A stretch of DNA of 64,000 nt from Flammulina velutipes (GCA_011800155.1 CM022368.1:1612001-1676000), one strand, 5' to 3'. Positions 35,201 through 46,762 are shown, counted from the stretch's first letter. Program-made: numbers and translations. The notes: generated by a model from the letters alone, not told the origin.

Positions 35201-36698
35201 GTTGCCAGGGATTAGCCATAACAGACTGGCTGCAGCCACAGAAAGCGGCAGAGACACGATGGACACCATTGACGTGGAGCACGGTTACAGTTTTGAGCGG
35301 AAGGGGAAGAACGCAAGGGTAGCCATCGTGACCAAGCTGGTATGACAGCCCAAGAACACGTAGAGTCGTATTCCGCCAAAAGCGCCCCTCATAATCCCAT
35401 TCCTAAAATCGCAGTTAGCTTCTTTTTCTTATCGAGAATGAGGCGTTCACTTACCAAAATGGTGTGTAGTGGAGATAGTGCGTGACGTTCCAGGCAGCAC
35501 TCTCGACATTCAACAAATACACCACACGTCGTACATCTGAAAAGTGGCTCCGGGATTGGCAGACGATCCTTTATCTGTTCAGCGGGAGTGCGATCATCAA
35601 CGTCGATGGGCATAGGTTGGTGTTCTGAGAATGGCATGTCTGCGACTGATATGACGGAAGGCAATGGTTGAGCGGGTGGGCTTGGTGAGTTGCGATTCAG
35701 GGGAGGTTGGTGATAGCTGTCTCCGGCATTAGGGATTGGTACGACAGGAATTGACGATTGAGTTGGCGGAATAGGCGGATTTGGGGCATTTGCGGGGACG
35801 TTGGTGTTCCGACTCCCATGCTCTCCGCAAGTTCTACAGCAGGTGTTTGGTGGCAGCGCCTCTAGGTAGTATGTTTCCTCCAATACGGTATCGGCCAGTG
35901 CTAGGAAAATAGCCATGGGGTCATCCTAAAATATGGTTTGTTAGTTAAATAGATAGCTGGACAGAGCAAAAAGACGCACGGAGCTAGCATATGCCTTGCG
36001 CTTGCCAGTCCTCCCATTTTCTGCCTCCACGTCATCGTCGCTATCGACGACAGGCTCGCCGTTGGCATCCAGAACATCCTCTGGGCTGACAGCGTCCTCG
36101 ACATGTTCCCACTCCTCGTTTCCCCCACCCTCCTCACTATCCATATCGTAGACGACTGATGAAAATGTCCGATCGTTCACTGCGCCGGGAGGTCCCATAT
36201 CTGCCTCGCTCCTTGCCGTTTTCTTTCTCTGCGCAGTACGATGCAGGGGACGAACAATGTCCCGAGACTCAGCAGTTACCCGCTGGCGCGAGCCATCCAT
36301 TGAAATCTCGAAAGTTCGATCGGTCGAGTGTTTTCCGACGTTGCTGGTCCCCGATGCCATGACATCCACGGCGTCATTGTGTCGATTACCACCGCGACGT
36401 CCCCATGCACGACCGGTTTGAGATGCGGGAAGGAAATTGGGATCTGGAGGAAGTGTGTAGACGCCATGCATAGGTAGTGGCGCTTGGGGTACCTATTTTA
36501 CCGGTCACAGATAGTTCAAAGGAATTTGAATACACGCACTGTACTGCTGGCAATTGCTCGCTCGTTTTGAGGGGCTAATGACGATGCCCCAAAAGCTTGA
36601 AGTTCAAACGCCTGGCGGGCACGATATTCCTCGGGTCCTCGGTATCGCCTCGACCACAGGTCTGTTGGCGGATAATTGTGAGGGGCTTCTGAGGGCAT
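32287..36698 (-). CDS. KDZ transposase 2, apparently intact
   Basis: ATG at 36698-36696. The first exon reaches the donor near 36534, and the frame rejoins at VPQAPLPMHGVYTLPP. Acidic region (DSDDDVEAENGR), a CxC2-like cluster (FRCTTCGVFVECREC, then H...H), CWACPRPGVNLP, the core with GLDACFRLENK, CTRHEVVRP, ASYDVGCQWK, VWHGGVHNDECAM, GMVDGEGVERVWS and ASLEDHFDNHNF, then a long helical C-terminal region ending KRKKRGKDD (stop 32289-32287). About ten exons. This is the RNase H-fold cut-and-paste transposase family KDZ. It is clearly diverged from KDZ1, so it is not a recent duplicate. I found no premature stop or frameshift. It is the best candidate here for an active transposase. Confidence 0.8.
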
Positions 36699-37196
36699 TG
36701 CGCAATACAGATCAAGTAGTGGCGATGCGTGCGCTGACGAGCAAAAATAGACGTTGAGCTAACCATCGTTGCAAGTGGTCAACAAACAGGTCACGCTGTG
36801 ACCAAGTTACGTTTTACATACCGTGATTTATGTGGCGTACTCGTTCAACGAGAACTTGCCTTCTGTTGGACTTGAAGTGAGAGGGAGACGGGCGGGGATG
36901 CAATTCGACAAAGGGAGTGATCGTTGCACAGCCCTCCCTTTTTTATATCGACCTTATCTCATAGATTTGTCCTGCCAGACCCGCAGGCAGCCTTGCGTGT
37001 GTCCACGCATGTCAGGGTGAGTTTGTATGAGAATCTCACAGTAAATTATGCTGATTCACGTCAGAACCAAAAGCGGAGTTAGTCTGCCCATGCGGCACTC
37101 TGTGGCGTAGACAGAGTGGCGCATGAGGAGAAAATGTACATTCAAATCTACCACAAGTGCGGGTACAGCTACTTTCTCATCTTAGTAAACCACATC

Positions 37197-37644
37197 TCAC
37201 GGCGAGTGGCACTGACAACTTGCTACAGTGTTATTAGTTTCCACAACTCCCGGGTAACAGAGTAGACGTACCCTCCCCCATATATAACGCTCAAACAAAT
37301 CATCCTCCTGTACGCTCCAGCTATTGTTCTGCCTGATTGTGTTTTCCGGAAAGGCGGTGCAAAATTTACTCCAAACGCCGCGATAAAAGTCATGTTTTTC
37401 AAGCTCGGTGGCGTTGGTAGGCGGCTTGAAATTTTCCTCATTGTGCTCGACGAGCCATTTCTTTTGCTCTAGCGAAAATTTGACGCGGGGAACTGTGCGA
37501 ATAGTTAGAAGTAGTCCTCTACAAAAAAAACAGACACGCACCAATTTCCACACTTACGGCGGCGAACCTTCGCTTCGGCGGTTTCTTCAATGGTTTTGGG
37601 GCACTAGCGACTGTGTTCGTGCTAGTAGCACTGTCCTCTGGCAT
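37197..37644 (-). CDS. Small charged protein, possibly SANT/Myb-like
   Basis: ATG 37644-37642; product begins MPEDSATSTNTVASAPKPL with a basic stretch (KKPPKRRF). After one intron (donor near 37557, exact edge unclear) it continues VKFSLEQKKWLVEHNEENF, YRGVWSKFCTAFPEN and DDLFERYIWGRVRL, ending at 37197. The Trp spacing and helix pattern are reminiscent of SANT/Myb or related three-helix DNA-binding folds, but I cannot confirm a family. About 130 residues. It lies just upstream of KDZ2 on the same strand. Confidence 0.45.
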
Positions 37645-37823
37645 TGTGGCTCCGCTGCGAGTCGGGGCCATGAGTGTAAGAATGGAACGAATGATGCCAC
37701 CTTGCGGGATAATATCCCATCTTGTTGTTTACCTGGTACCTGAGGGCTCTTCACGGACGAAATCAGTCACACTTTCTTCGGACCAATAGATTAGACACTC
37801 CATTTCAACGCTACACAAGATAA

Positions 37824-38463
37824 CTACATCCACCGTGTTAAGTTCAATCGCCGAGCAACGTATCTACGCCTCAGTGCAGGCGACAACGGGCCCAAGTCGG
37901 TGTTTCGCTGCGTGAGCCGCTCATAGAGCTCCTTCGCAATATTTCCGTACTTCTCACGTAGCAGCGCATGTGATGGTAAACCTACGAAGCAATCAGATTC
38001 AGAACCTGCGCGACAAATTGATACGTACCTGGCCAGCACCGGTTGGTCTCTTCCACCCGTAGAACATACATGAGGTGAGCCCACGCAGTGGCATTGGTGT
38101 TGTAGTTGTGGCGACAGTCCAAGCCGATTGCTTCATGCATTATGAACAGGTAATCCGGTTGAGTGGCTAAACAAGACCAGTATGTAAGATCACGAAGTGA
38201 TGTTACACCCGCCGCCTCCAAGACCTCAAGTAGGAAGGATCCGTTGACCTTGTGCAATCGGTCGGACAGTGTTTCCTGGAGCTCTGGGTCGTTCAATTGG
38301 CGACGGACAAAAACGAGCTCCGCCCTCATAAAGCTGGGAATGGATAAATTAGATATGTTGCTTTCTCATTCTAAAAGGCCTACCGTTGTGCTGAACGCCA
38401 TGGAGGGGTACGAAACAGGCGAAATTCGTCGGACTCAAACAGACGATAAGGTCTAGCAGGCAT
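37824..38463 (-). CDS. Unrecognised gene near KDZ2
   Basis: ATG 38463-38461, stop TAG at 37824-37826. Three exons keep frame: MPARPYRLFESDEFRLF, then FMRAELVFVRRQLNDPEL with LLEVLEAAGVTSLRDLTYW and a Trp/Asn-rich segment, then LPSHALLREKYGNIAKELYERL and RRRYVARRLNLTRWM. About 178 residues, largely helical, basic C terminus. Family unknown. Confidence 0.55.
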
Positions 38464-40151
38464 GATGGGGGGCAATGGACATGGGACGCGCACGAGCAGC
38501 GATAGTGCTCACTGTTCCTTCATACCTAAATGGGGTTAGAATTGATGCTGATGCCTGCCAACGATCTGATCCAAAAGGAGAAACAAACTCAAATTCTTAA
38601 ATGTTCGCCAAATCGGCGCTGCATGATAACTTATTCCACTCATTGACCTAAACATCCATGTCAGATAAACAACTCATCCATGGTACCACAGAATCTACCG
38701 GCAATACTCCCCAGGCTGAAACGCTGAGAATGAATTCTCAATCTTACAACACATCGGCACACACTGTAGGCATTTATGATTTGTCCTTGCACGTTTGGTT
38801 CCATTAGATTAACTGATGATATTTGTGCAGGTATATTGCCCCTATCAAATCCACGTCGATCAGTCTGTCCCACGGGCAAAGCCAGACGGAGAAAATATTG
38901 AGATCGTCTGGGGAGTGGGCGATAATACAGTTGGGTCCGCCACCCAAGAATTCACGAAACTGTAGGGGACGGGACAACTGGTGGTGGATCATGCATAGAT
39001 AATTGCCAGCCTTTCACATCAAACGGTCATTGTGATACACGTATCACACCATGTAGTTGCAAATTGCGAGAAATTTCCTCCGCGAGGGCGGCTAGCGACG
39101 GGAGCATTGGTCGCAAAAGGAAACCTCATCATCTCAATGAATCCAGAGCTGCGGAAGTATTTCGTCCGTTCCAATAGGAGTTTCTCCGGCGGCGTTTGGA
39201 ATGACGACGCACTGCAGACCACGACGCTCTGCAGACCTCCGGATGCACAGTAGAGATATTTCCGAGATATTTTCTCCACAAGGGCGGCAGGCGATAGGAG
39301 CTTTGATCGCAAAATGGAACCTAATCCAACAAGTCCAGAGCCGCGGAGGTATTTTGTCCGTTCCAATAGGAGTTTCCCCGGTGGCATTTGGGATGACGAT
39401 GCACTGGACTTGCACGCCAACCTATGTGATTTAGCTGCTAGTTTCCTGTGTGGCAGGTACATCTATTGTCGGATACATACATCGTTGATTTCAGAGACAT
39501 AGGTCTCTCGAAGGGAAATTTTCAAAAGATGGAGTGGAAACTCGATACTTTTGGTGTTGTTTACCAGCGCACTCGTGAAAGGAAGATGACAAGGTAACAG
39601 TCTTTAGTAATTCAGAAGGGGACATGAGAAACAAAAATCACATACTGTTAGTCAACCAGGCGGTAAGAGTCGACGGAACGCAAGAAGGAGAGACACGTCT
39701 CTGGATACGATTCGGGTGGACCATTGCCTTGCCAAGGTATGAAGGTCTCGGCAAGTTCGACTCTAGTGGAATGTAACTTGAGCATTGACTCTGGGAGATA
39801 GGTATGCATGCAGATTCCAAATACAGCGCTAACTTCTAAGGTTCAATTTCTAGTCACGTGAACGTGAGGTGATTCACTGCTCGCGCATTCCACGACCATT
39901 ATGTAGTTAAAATCTAATTCACTACCTGCGATGCCTCGTTAATGGTCCAGAACTCGTATTTTTAGGACTCAGATACGGTCACCGAAGCTCTGAAGTGGCC
40001 ACAATATATTTCTCGTGAAAATCTCGCAACCCAATAACGATCACATCTTAATTTTATACTCATACTCTAGCCATCGTGTGAGTATTCACGCGTCGTCAAG
40101 CTTTTTCGCATTGGGCGTCTTCGGGGAACTGAACACTAATAAGTCATTATC
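38464..40151. other. Gene-poor stretch with a tandem duplication
   Basis: No convincing gene. Two segments about 210 bases apart are similar: roughly 39065-39205 and 39275-39400. Both contain a GGCGGC...GCGA..GGAGC block and CCGTTCCAATAGGAGTTTC. The rest shows nothing I can name. Confidence 0.5.
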
Positions 40152-40871
40152 ATGGGGCGCAAAAAGCTTTATGCTACCGATGAGGAGCGCAAGGCCGCGC
40201 GCGCTAAGTACGATGAGAAGTACTATAGGCGGTGCGGCTTCCACTGTCTATCTCATCGATTGTACTGACGTTGCCCTAGAAACCGTAAGAAGATTCTCAA
40301 AAAACAGAAGAAACGGCACATGGAACGTCTGGCGCTCCAAGAAGCCGGAAGCTCGAGCAAGCAAACACGAAATGTGGCGCCACCTGCAGAGTAGGTCCTT
40401 TACATCATCTCTCTATTACTGAATTTGATGCTAATTTTGTTTAACTGGCCTAGTACTACTCCAGCGACGAAACGGATCTCAAAAGCTTCCCGCCAGCTAC
40501 TCATCATTGACAACTACATCTCTCAGTGGCGCAACATTATCGGACCGTCGGCGAAGAAATACTGTGTCGGCATGTATATGGCCGCTTTGAAAATGGACAG
40601 TGCCACAGCATTCAAGTTGCTTAGCGACACTCACACGGAACTAGAGGACGTGCAGAGCAAAATTGAATCTGCCCTCAACAACATACTCGAAGCCTCCGGC
40701 ACGAACTGCCAGGAGTATCGAAAGGGCGTGAAAATTATGGAACCTGTCAAAGACTGTGTTTCCGCCATGTTCGACTTGTGGGAGGCGGCAGCGGAAGATG
40801 AGGACGAGTTTCCTGCTCCAATGACGAGGATCTTCGCGCGAGGTGGATTCAGATTCCAGAAGTGGGAATAG
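40152..40871 (+). CDS. Small basic-to-helical protein with an R/Y-rich N terminus
   Basis: ATG 40152, stop 40869-40871, three exons, about 202 residues. The N terminus MGRKKLYATDEERKAAR continues AKYDEKYYRR, NRKKILKKQKKR, matching the pattern of the 21262 gene. The C-terminal half is a separate helical domain (DNYISQWRNIIGPSAKKY, ELEDVQSKIESALNNIL, ARGGFRFQKWE). It sits 28 bases from the convergent RNase H1-N gene. Small Arg/Lys/Tyr proteins of this type look like nucleic-acid-binding companions; the function is unknown. Confidence 0.6.
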
Positions 40872-40899
40872 GGCACACAGTAATTACAATTATGTATGC

Positions 40900-41850
40900 C
40901 TACCCTTCAAGAACCTGTACCTCGCCTCTGTCCCGTGCAGTCCGAAACTTCTTCGACGCCATTTTATAGGTCCTGCAACTTTCATGAGCGTTCCCGGCAA
41001 TGCCAATGACGCAAAGTGCAGCCTCGAGACTATCACGCGAAGAAAAGTCTCAGCAAACGATCGTCGAATGTGTTATCGATTATAGAACTGACATACCTTG
41101 AATTGAAAATTCCGGTAAAGCGCCCGCGATACACAACATAGAAACGTCGGTCGATTCCACGCGTGGAGAGCGAGGATGGAAGAGGCACGACATCAGATGT
41201 GATGGGTAGAGATTGGAGAGCAAGATTGCGAGGCATCGCACCATCTGGCGAGCCAACTAAATCCGCTTGTTTCGCAGACGTCCACGCAGTCTCCGCGGCT
41301 TCGCGGGTGGGATACCCTTTGAATATGGCATTGGAGACACCTTTGACGAGCGCCAGTGCTTCTCGCGTAGAATAAACGCCGGGTCTCCGTCCCACAAAAA
41401 CGACGGTCCAAGGTTTTGGGATTGATATCTTCTTGCGCTGAACCGTTGCGTACACATGGGCACCTCCTCTTTGCGCCTGGGCTGCCTGAGACCTAGGAAC
41501 AATGTATCAGAAGGATGGAGGCACGAGCAAGGCGTGCTCACCAGTTTGAGGTGGTGCCGCTGGTCGATACCATGTATTCTGTCACATCGTCGCCAGCGGA
41601 TCCAGCCTCTTCTTCGTCTATGAAACAGATCAATGAGAGAATTATTGCCAATTGCTCCAACGTACTTACCAGCGATAGGATCCGGGTCGCCATCGACATT
41701 GAAATTCCTCATTGCCTCGAGAAGATCCTCGTCGATGTCAGACAATGTCATGTCAAATTCCGATTCATACGGGGTAGCCCACACATCATCGCCAGAGTCG
41801 CTATCCGTGCTGGTACCCTCAAGAGGAGCCCTTGGTTGATTATTGAACAT
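40900..41850 (-). CDS. Protein with two RNase H1-N (viroplasmin-like) domains
   Basis: ATG 41850-41848, stop 40902-40900. Four exons, about 260 residues. Acidic N terminus (TDSDSGDDVW, LSDIDEDLLEAM). First domain: PWTVVFVGRRPGVYSTREAL, a central GVSNAIFKGYPT and the helix REAAETAWTSA, a textbook RNase H1-N/viroplasmin pattern. Second, more diverged domain: RRFYVVYRGRFTGIFNS, then SLEAALCVIGIAGN and ASKKFRTARD. Such domains bind RNA-DNA hybrids or double-stranded RNA. No catalytic RNase H domain is present. A paralogue follows in tandem 65 bases away. Confidence 0.75.
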
Positions 41851-41915
41851 GATGGATCAGGAGCAAGCGGTGCCGTATATTCGTATTGGAAATAACACTA
41901 TGTATCACGCTACAC

Positions 41916-42617
41916 CTAGTTGATGACCTCGAGGTCACCGACTGCCTGCGCAACATTGAACGCGTTGACAGCGGCAAGCTGGCTCGTAAAGGCCTTGTGC
42001 GAGGAGCATGAGACTTTCCTGGTCGCTTTATCGGCGGCGCCACTAAAAGATGTGATCAGCATATGAAAATGATATTGACGGAGAGGACCTACGTGTCCTC
42101 AAAGACGCCAATAAATCGGCCAGCAACGACTGCATACCACGGACCCAGATGGACGCTATGGAAGTCCACCTGCATCGGCGTAAGTGGGACTTGGGTGTAG
42201 CGGACATTGACGGTGACTCCAGGATTGGCCAACAGAGAGCCAGCGACGTTTGGCTGTGCGGGAACGGCAACCTGTTGAGCGGGGACGGCAACTTGTTGAG
42301 CGACAGGAGCTAGATCGTCACGATGAGCACTAATACTAGGAGAAAATGTGAAGAGACTTACCCAAGACTACTTCGAGTTCATCGTCAGAGGAATCCGAAT
42401 GAGTCCTGACGTTGCCAACATCGTCGTCGTCCGGGAAATCAGACTGGGAGTCGAAACTAAGCACATTGTCGCTGTCCGCGGAATCAAAGTGCACTTGGCT
42501 GTCCAGAATAACAGAGGAGGGGCCAAGCAGAGCCTGCCCATCCTCGATGAGAGTAGACTGGAGGGTGTGGTGAGTGGGGCAACACAGAGAGCAACGACAC
42601 TAACTTACTTGAGACAT
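41916..42617 (-). CDS. RNase H1-N (viroplasmin-like) protein, tandem paralogue
   Basis: ATG 42617-42615, stop 41918-41916, four exons, about 185 residues. The first exon codes for only MSQ. An acidic Asp/Ser-rich region (DSADSDNVLSFDSQSDFPDD) precedes a VAVPAQQ repeat. The C-terminal domain is PWYAVVAGRFIGVFED, then ATRKVSCSSHKAF and the helix TSQLAAVNAFNVAQAV. The strand-strand-helix layout matches the second domain of the neighbour at 40900-41850. It is probably a tandem duplicate; both are on the minus strand. It is divergent from the HMG-like gene at 42773, with 155 bases between their ATGs. Confidence 0.7.
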
Positions 42618-42772
42618 GGGGGAAAGAAGAAGATGGAAGGTATGTTGGTGCGTGACAAACCCCTTTATGGAGGACCTGAATCAGATCCCAAATCAAGTTG
42701 AGATGGTCACAAATGTGGCCACGTTTCCCGAGATTTTCCTTGCATCTGTATTTCCATTCACTCATCCGCATA

Positions 42773-45544
42773 ATGGCGACCGTCGCACCGGCTTTTCACG
42801 CGCACCAGAATCCCGTCGCAGGCGACACTGTCGGCCAGGACACCATAGTACCTGGTAAAGATCCCCCGTGCGCCACAGAGGCAACACAGTCCCAGGCAAC
42901 TGGCGGTCGTAACTACGTGAAAAAGTCAATGGAGGAGAAGCAATCCAAGAAAGGATGGGCTGATGGCTTACGAAGTGAGGTCCTTCAGAAGTATTTACCC
43001 CGCTTCAAGACAGCATGGTTTGGTGTTAGTCGAGAGGCGGAGGTCACTGAGGTTTGTTATTCCACAAACGCTAGCGGTTTTCGCGTGCTGACAGGGTTAT
43101 AGGTGATGCGCGACTGCTGCCAGGAATATTTTTTTCAGTTTCCGAACGATATCGCAGACCCATCCGACGCACCCAACGACCCGACGGTCTTGAAGCCGTA
43201 TGACGCGAGGGCGGATTATCCTTTGGCGCGGCTGAGTCCGGATAAGGAGAGAGAGCGCCAACATCAGATCAACTCGAAAAAAAAGGTGAGGAGCACCGTG
43301 CTCGTCGCGTTCAGTCTAACATATCATGATTAGCAAATTCGGGAATGGCTCCGATATCGAGTAACTCGAGTGACCAGCAATACGGACCAACTTTCTGCTG
43401 AGGGCAAAAAGCTTGTGGGGCTGAAGAAGCCAGGTAAAAAGCGCCAAGGTTATCAACAATGGCAGGTCGACAATAAAGCGATCCTGGAGGTGGAGGCTCA
43501 GTCGTTGTGGCATGCGAGAATCGACGATCCCGAGGACACCGCCGCCGTCGAGGGGATGAAGTTACCCCAGAAATTTCGACAGCAAGTCGCGCGAGCTATG
43601 TTCCAGCGCCTCAGCCAAGAAGAGCAGGAAGACTACAAGAAGCGGGCAGTTATTGCTAAGCAACTGGAACAGGAAGCATTCGAGGAGGCGCTCAAACAGG
43701 TTCCTACACCCACTCCAGAAATGTTACAGTCGTGCGTACCATGTTCCATTGTGGTAACAAGAGCTAATGCCCCCTTTCAGGACAATTTACAATCTTCCCG
43801 CCTTCTTGACACCCGTCATGGAGAACGTCCGAAAGCACACTGGACTCATGATGGTCGTCTACGCGTTCGGTCCAATGCCCAGTGAAAAAGGGGAACTGGG
43901 ATGCATCACGTGAGTATTTATCCAGACCCTCATGAGGACGATAACTCACGAAGCTACAGTATTTCATCGGGGAAAAACTTGGAGGCGACGCCGGTATCCT
44001 TTGTCAAGAAAGACCCGCAAGCGGTACGCTCACATCGTGCACGCCTGCTGAAGTACGCCGCCAGTGCATTTACGAAGGAGGATATGGATAATGCACGTCC
44101 GGGTGGGGGGGCGACAATCTACAGTCGTGCCATTATCGACGAGACACAAGAGGAAACCTCAGCTCGGGCTAGCGTCCCGGTACTATCCTCATCCACCAAA
44201 GGACAAAGAAAAAAAGCGAGTCAGCGTTTGCCAGGGAAGTCGGATAGGGATGACGAGTCAGACAACAGTGACGACCTCCCAGACGACGACGAAAGCGATG
44301 AGTCTGACTCAGAGGAGTTGGACAGAATGGACGTGGATGGGAATGGCGAAGGGAGTGGTGAGGGGTCGAAGAGGCCACGAGAAGGCGACATGTCCGATTT
44401 GGACGACGATGATGCTCCTCCTCCAGCTAAAAGAACACCCCTCTTGAGCGCATATGAACTCCAGCGCGAGGCGAACATCATCCGCAACAAGGCAACGTTG
44501 AGAGCATTGGGTCTTGACGCAGAGTCAACGGCGAAACAGCTTGGCTTCACTAAAAACCAGGCAAAGAAACGGTCAAGAGGCGAGAAGGAAAACAATGGCA
44601 TTGCCGTACCTGCTCGGCGGTCTCAACGGCAAGCCGGTCCCGCGCCAGTCGTCCCGCTTGTGTCTGCAGCCAACCAAAGTGGAGTTCCTGCTGCACCCCA
44701 TCCGCCGACAGAACTCGCTCCCTTGGACCATCCAGGCCACACTGGTTCCAATGCTCCTGGTGCTTCGACTTCAGGCTCTCCCGCTCGCGATCCTATACCC
44801 TCCCCTGCTCGTTGTCCTACCCCTACGCGTTATTCATCAGCCATCCCCGATCTCGACGACGGTGCCGACGCTACGTCGGGCATTCCTACCCCTACGCGTG
44901 GTTCATCAGCCGTTCCTAATACTGATAACGGTGCTACGTGGTCGGGCCTTGAAGACCCGTCAGCGTCCAAGGAGGGAGAGGACGGCGAGGTTGACATTTT
45001 CGAGGAGGCGATGGTAGCAGAGGAAGAGGCACCTGAATGGATTGGGGAACCTCTCAAATTCTTTAAGGAGGGTGATCTAGGAGAGGATTGGAAGGCGTTG
45101 ATGGCGAATTGGGTTTTGTTGGAAAGAGAAGCGGATTTCATGCGGCCACTGCATTTTTTGCCAAAGACTGGGCGTCCGGACCTCCTAGGGAGTTGGATTA
45201 TTGATGGGCGCCTTACACGGAATAAAGCTATGCCTTACCTCGATATGGGAAAGGTACCGGACTTCGTGGCTCAGTACGAAGGATGGTGGGAGGCTATGCA
45301 GCCGAAGTGGCGGAAGTGCGAGGGTACAGGTTGGAGTCGGCCAAAGTACAGAGGTAAGGACTGTGGTATCTTGAATACCAGAGGTCAGAACGGTTGGTTG
45401 TCCATTTTGGTATGCCTATGGTGGTGGGGTGTCGCAGTGTCAAGTGCGGGAGATGAGGAAGGCTTGGGCGCGTGGGAGGAGCGGGTGCGCGACGCATTGT
45501 GGATGCTCGAAATCGTGAGGACCCGGGGTGAACGAGATAGTTGA
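42773..45544 (+). CDS. HMG-like KDZ-associated protein, copy B
   Basis: Five exons: 42773-43051, 43103-43285, 43334-43731, 43781-43909 and 43960-45544, about 857 residues. N-terminal KKGWADGLRSEVLQKYLPRF, then QIREWLRYRVTRV, and the HMG-like third helix MFQRLSQEEQEDYKKRA. Next comes a block shared with copy A (FLTPVMENVRKHTGLMM; HRARLLKYAASAF). A long acidic and Pro/Ser-rich linker contains a short repeat (PTPTRYSSAIPDLDDGAD, PTPTRGSSAVPNTDNGA). The C-terminal domain has WWEAMQPKWRK and a RGQNGWLSILVCLWWW segment matching copy A. Apparently intact. The match to copy A holds over all three blocks, although overall identity is low. Confidence 0.75.
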
Positions 45545-46762
45545 TAACAGAGAGTCTATACCAACAATAGAAGTTTTTTCTCCCTCCCGTAGCGATGGGA
45601 GGGAGAGAACCATATAGGGAATGATGATGATGATGTCAGAAGGCGAACGGACTTGGTAATTATTTTGGGATCAACGTGGTCAGGTCATGTGGCGAGCAAA
45701 AACCCGACTTGACTATGGCCCGTAGGCCAAGCGGCTAAGCGCTTCGCCGTTTCTTGGAGTGTTTAGCGCGAGCGTTCGACTCTGGGAGTACCGACTTTTC
45801 AATTTTGTTGAAGGCAATTATTTTTGGGTCCGTATTTCCTTTGTCTTACATTAAATCATGCGACCCACACTTGGAAGATACTTCGCCGAGGGAATGACCC
45901 AGACTGAATGGAAAGGGACAGACCGAGGCATGTGGCACATATGTCAGCGTGAAGACGGCGCTGGGAGAAGATCTCCTCCTCAGTATGTAATCTATTCTGT
46001 TGAAAGAGGCCACGCGTTCACTAACATAATGTACAGGAACGATGTAATAATGTGGCGTACATTCAATTCGATTCTGATGCGGCAGCGCGACGGATGCTTT
46101 GTGGCCAATATGACTATACCGTGCGACTCGTGGTACACAGCGCAGCACGTCATTGTGCGTAGCATTATGCATGCAGCTACCAATTCTGCCGCGTCCGGTG
46201 GCAAATGGTAGGAAATGGTGCAGCGATGCATGGGATTGCCCGTTCAGTGGGGCATGCAATGATTATCTAAAGGACGTCGCTGGGTACGCCGGGCGTACCA
46301 AGCGCGCAGGCAGGAGCAGAGCATGTGTGGCGCACGGTCCAAGAATGGAATGGCTGTACGTGTGGTTATCAAGGTCAAGGAGCATGCAGCACTGATGTAT
46401 AGCAGCCGCGGTAGCCTATGATTGTATTACCGATGTAGGATCCCCCCCCCACGAAATGTGCTAATGGAATGTGGCGCTCAATTAGTCAGCACGGTGGCTG
46501 TGTGCGCTCGTTGCCGATCGCTACTTATAACTAAGCCCACGTGTACAACGACGGTTTAAGGCCTAAAGAAGATGCCGCGACGTGCCGCGTTGATGGCTGT
46601 GCTACATAAGTGGTCAGACTGCTCTAGCTATGGAAATTGAAAGCACACCTGCTAGCTAGAGCCCCGGGAAACTTCCTGGGTATTACTGCTAGGGCTCCAA
46701 TTTCAGCATATCTGTTGACCATAACTGGCAATACATCGTAACTCTAGCTGACATGGGTTCAG
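45545..46762. other. Intergenic boundary between island and core genes
   Basis: Contains a Box-B-like GCGTTCGACTC at about 45772 that does not fold as a tRNA, a C10-like run near 46441 and a MITE-like repeat at 46615-46710. A frame of 117 codons at 45858-46211 shows no family resemblance or splice support and was not called. Confidence 0.5.
46615..46710 (+). repeat. MITE-like dispersed repeat, copy 2
   Basis: GCTCTAGCTA (46621-46630) pairs with TAGCTAGAGC (46653-46662). The segment aligns with the minus strand of 31935-32040. Confidence 0.4.

Noticed and set aside
39019..39462. 147-codon minus-strand frame with an internal repeat
   Set aside because: The repeat is explained by the tandem DNA duplication there; composition is not protein-like and no splicing is evident.
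45715..45795. tRNA-like segment with AGGCCAAGCGGC and a Box-B-like GCGTTCGACTC
   Set aside because: The T-arm and acceptor stem do not pair in any register I tried, so it is at best a remnant.
45858..46211. 117-codon plus-strand frame
   Set aside because: No domain, no paralogue, no splice signals, and it overlaps an equally long minus-strand frame.
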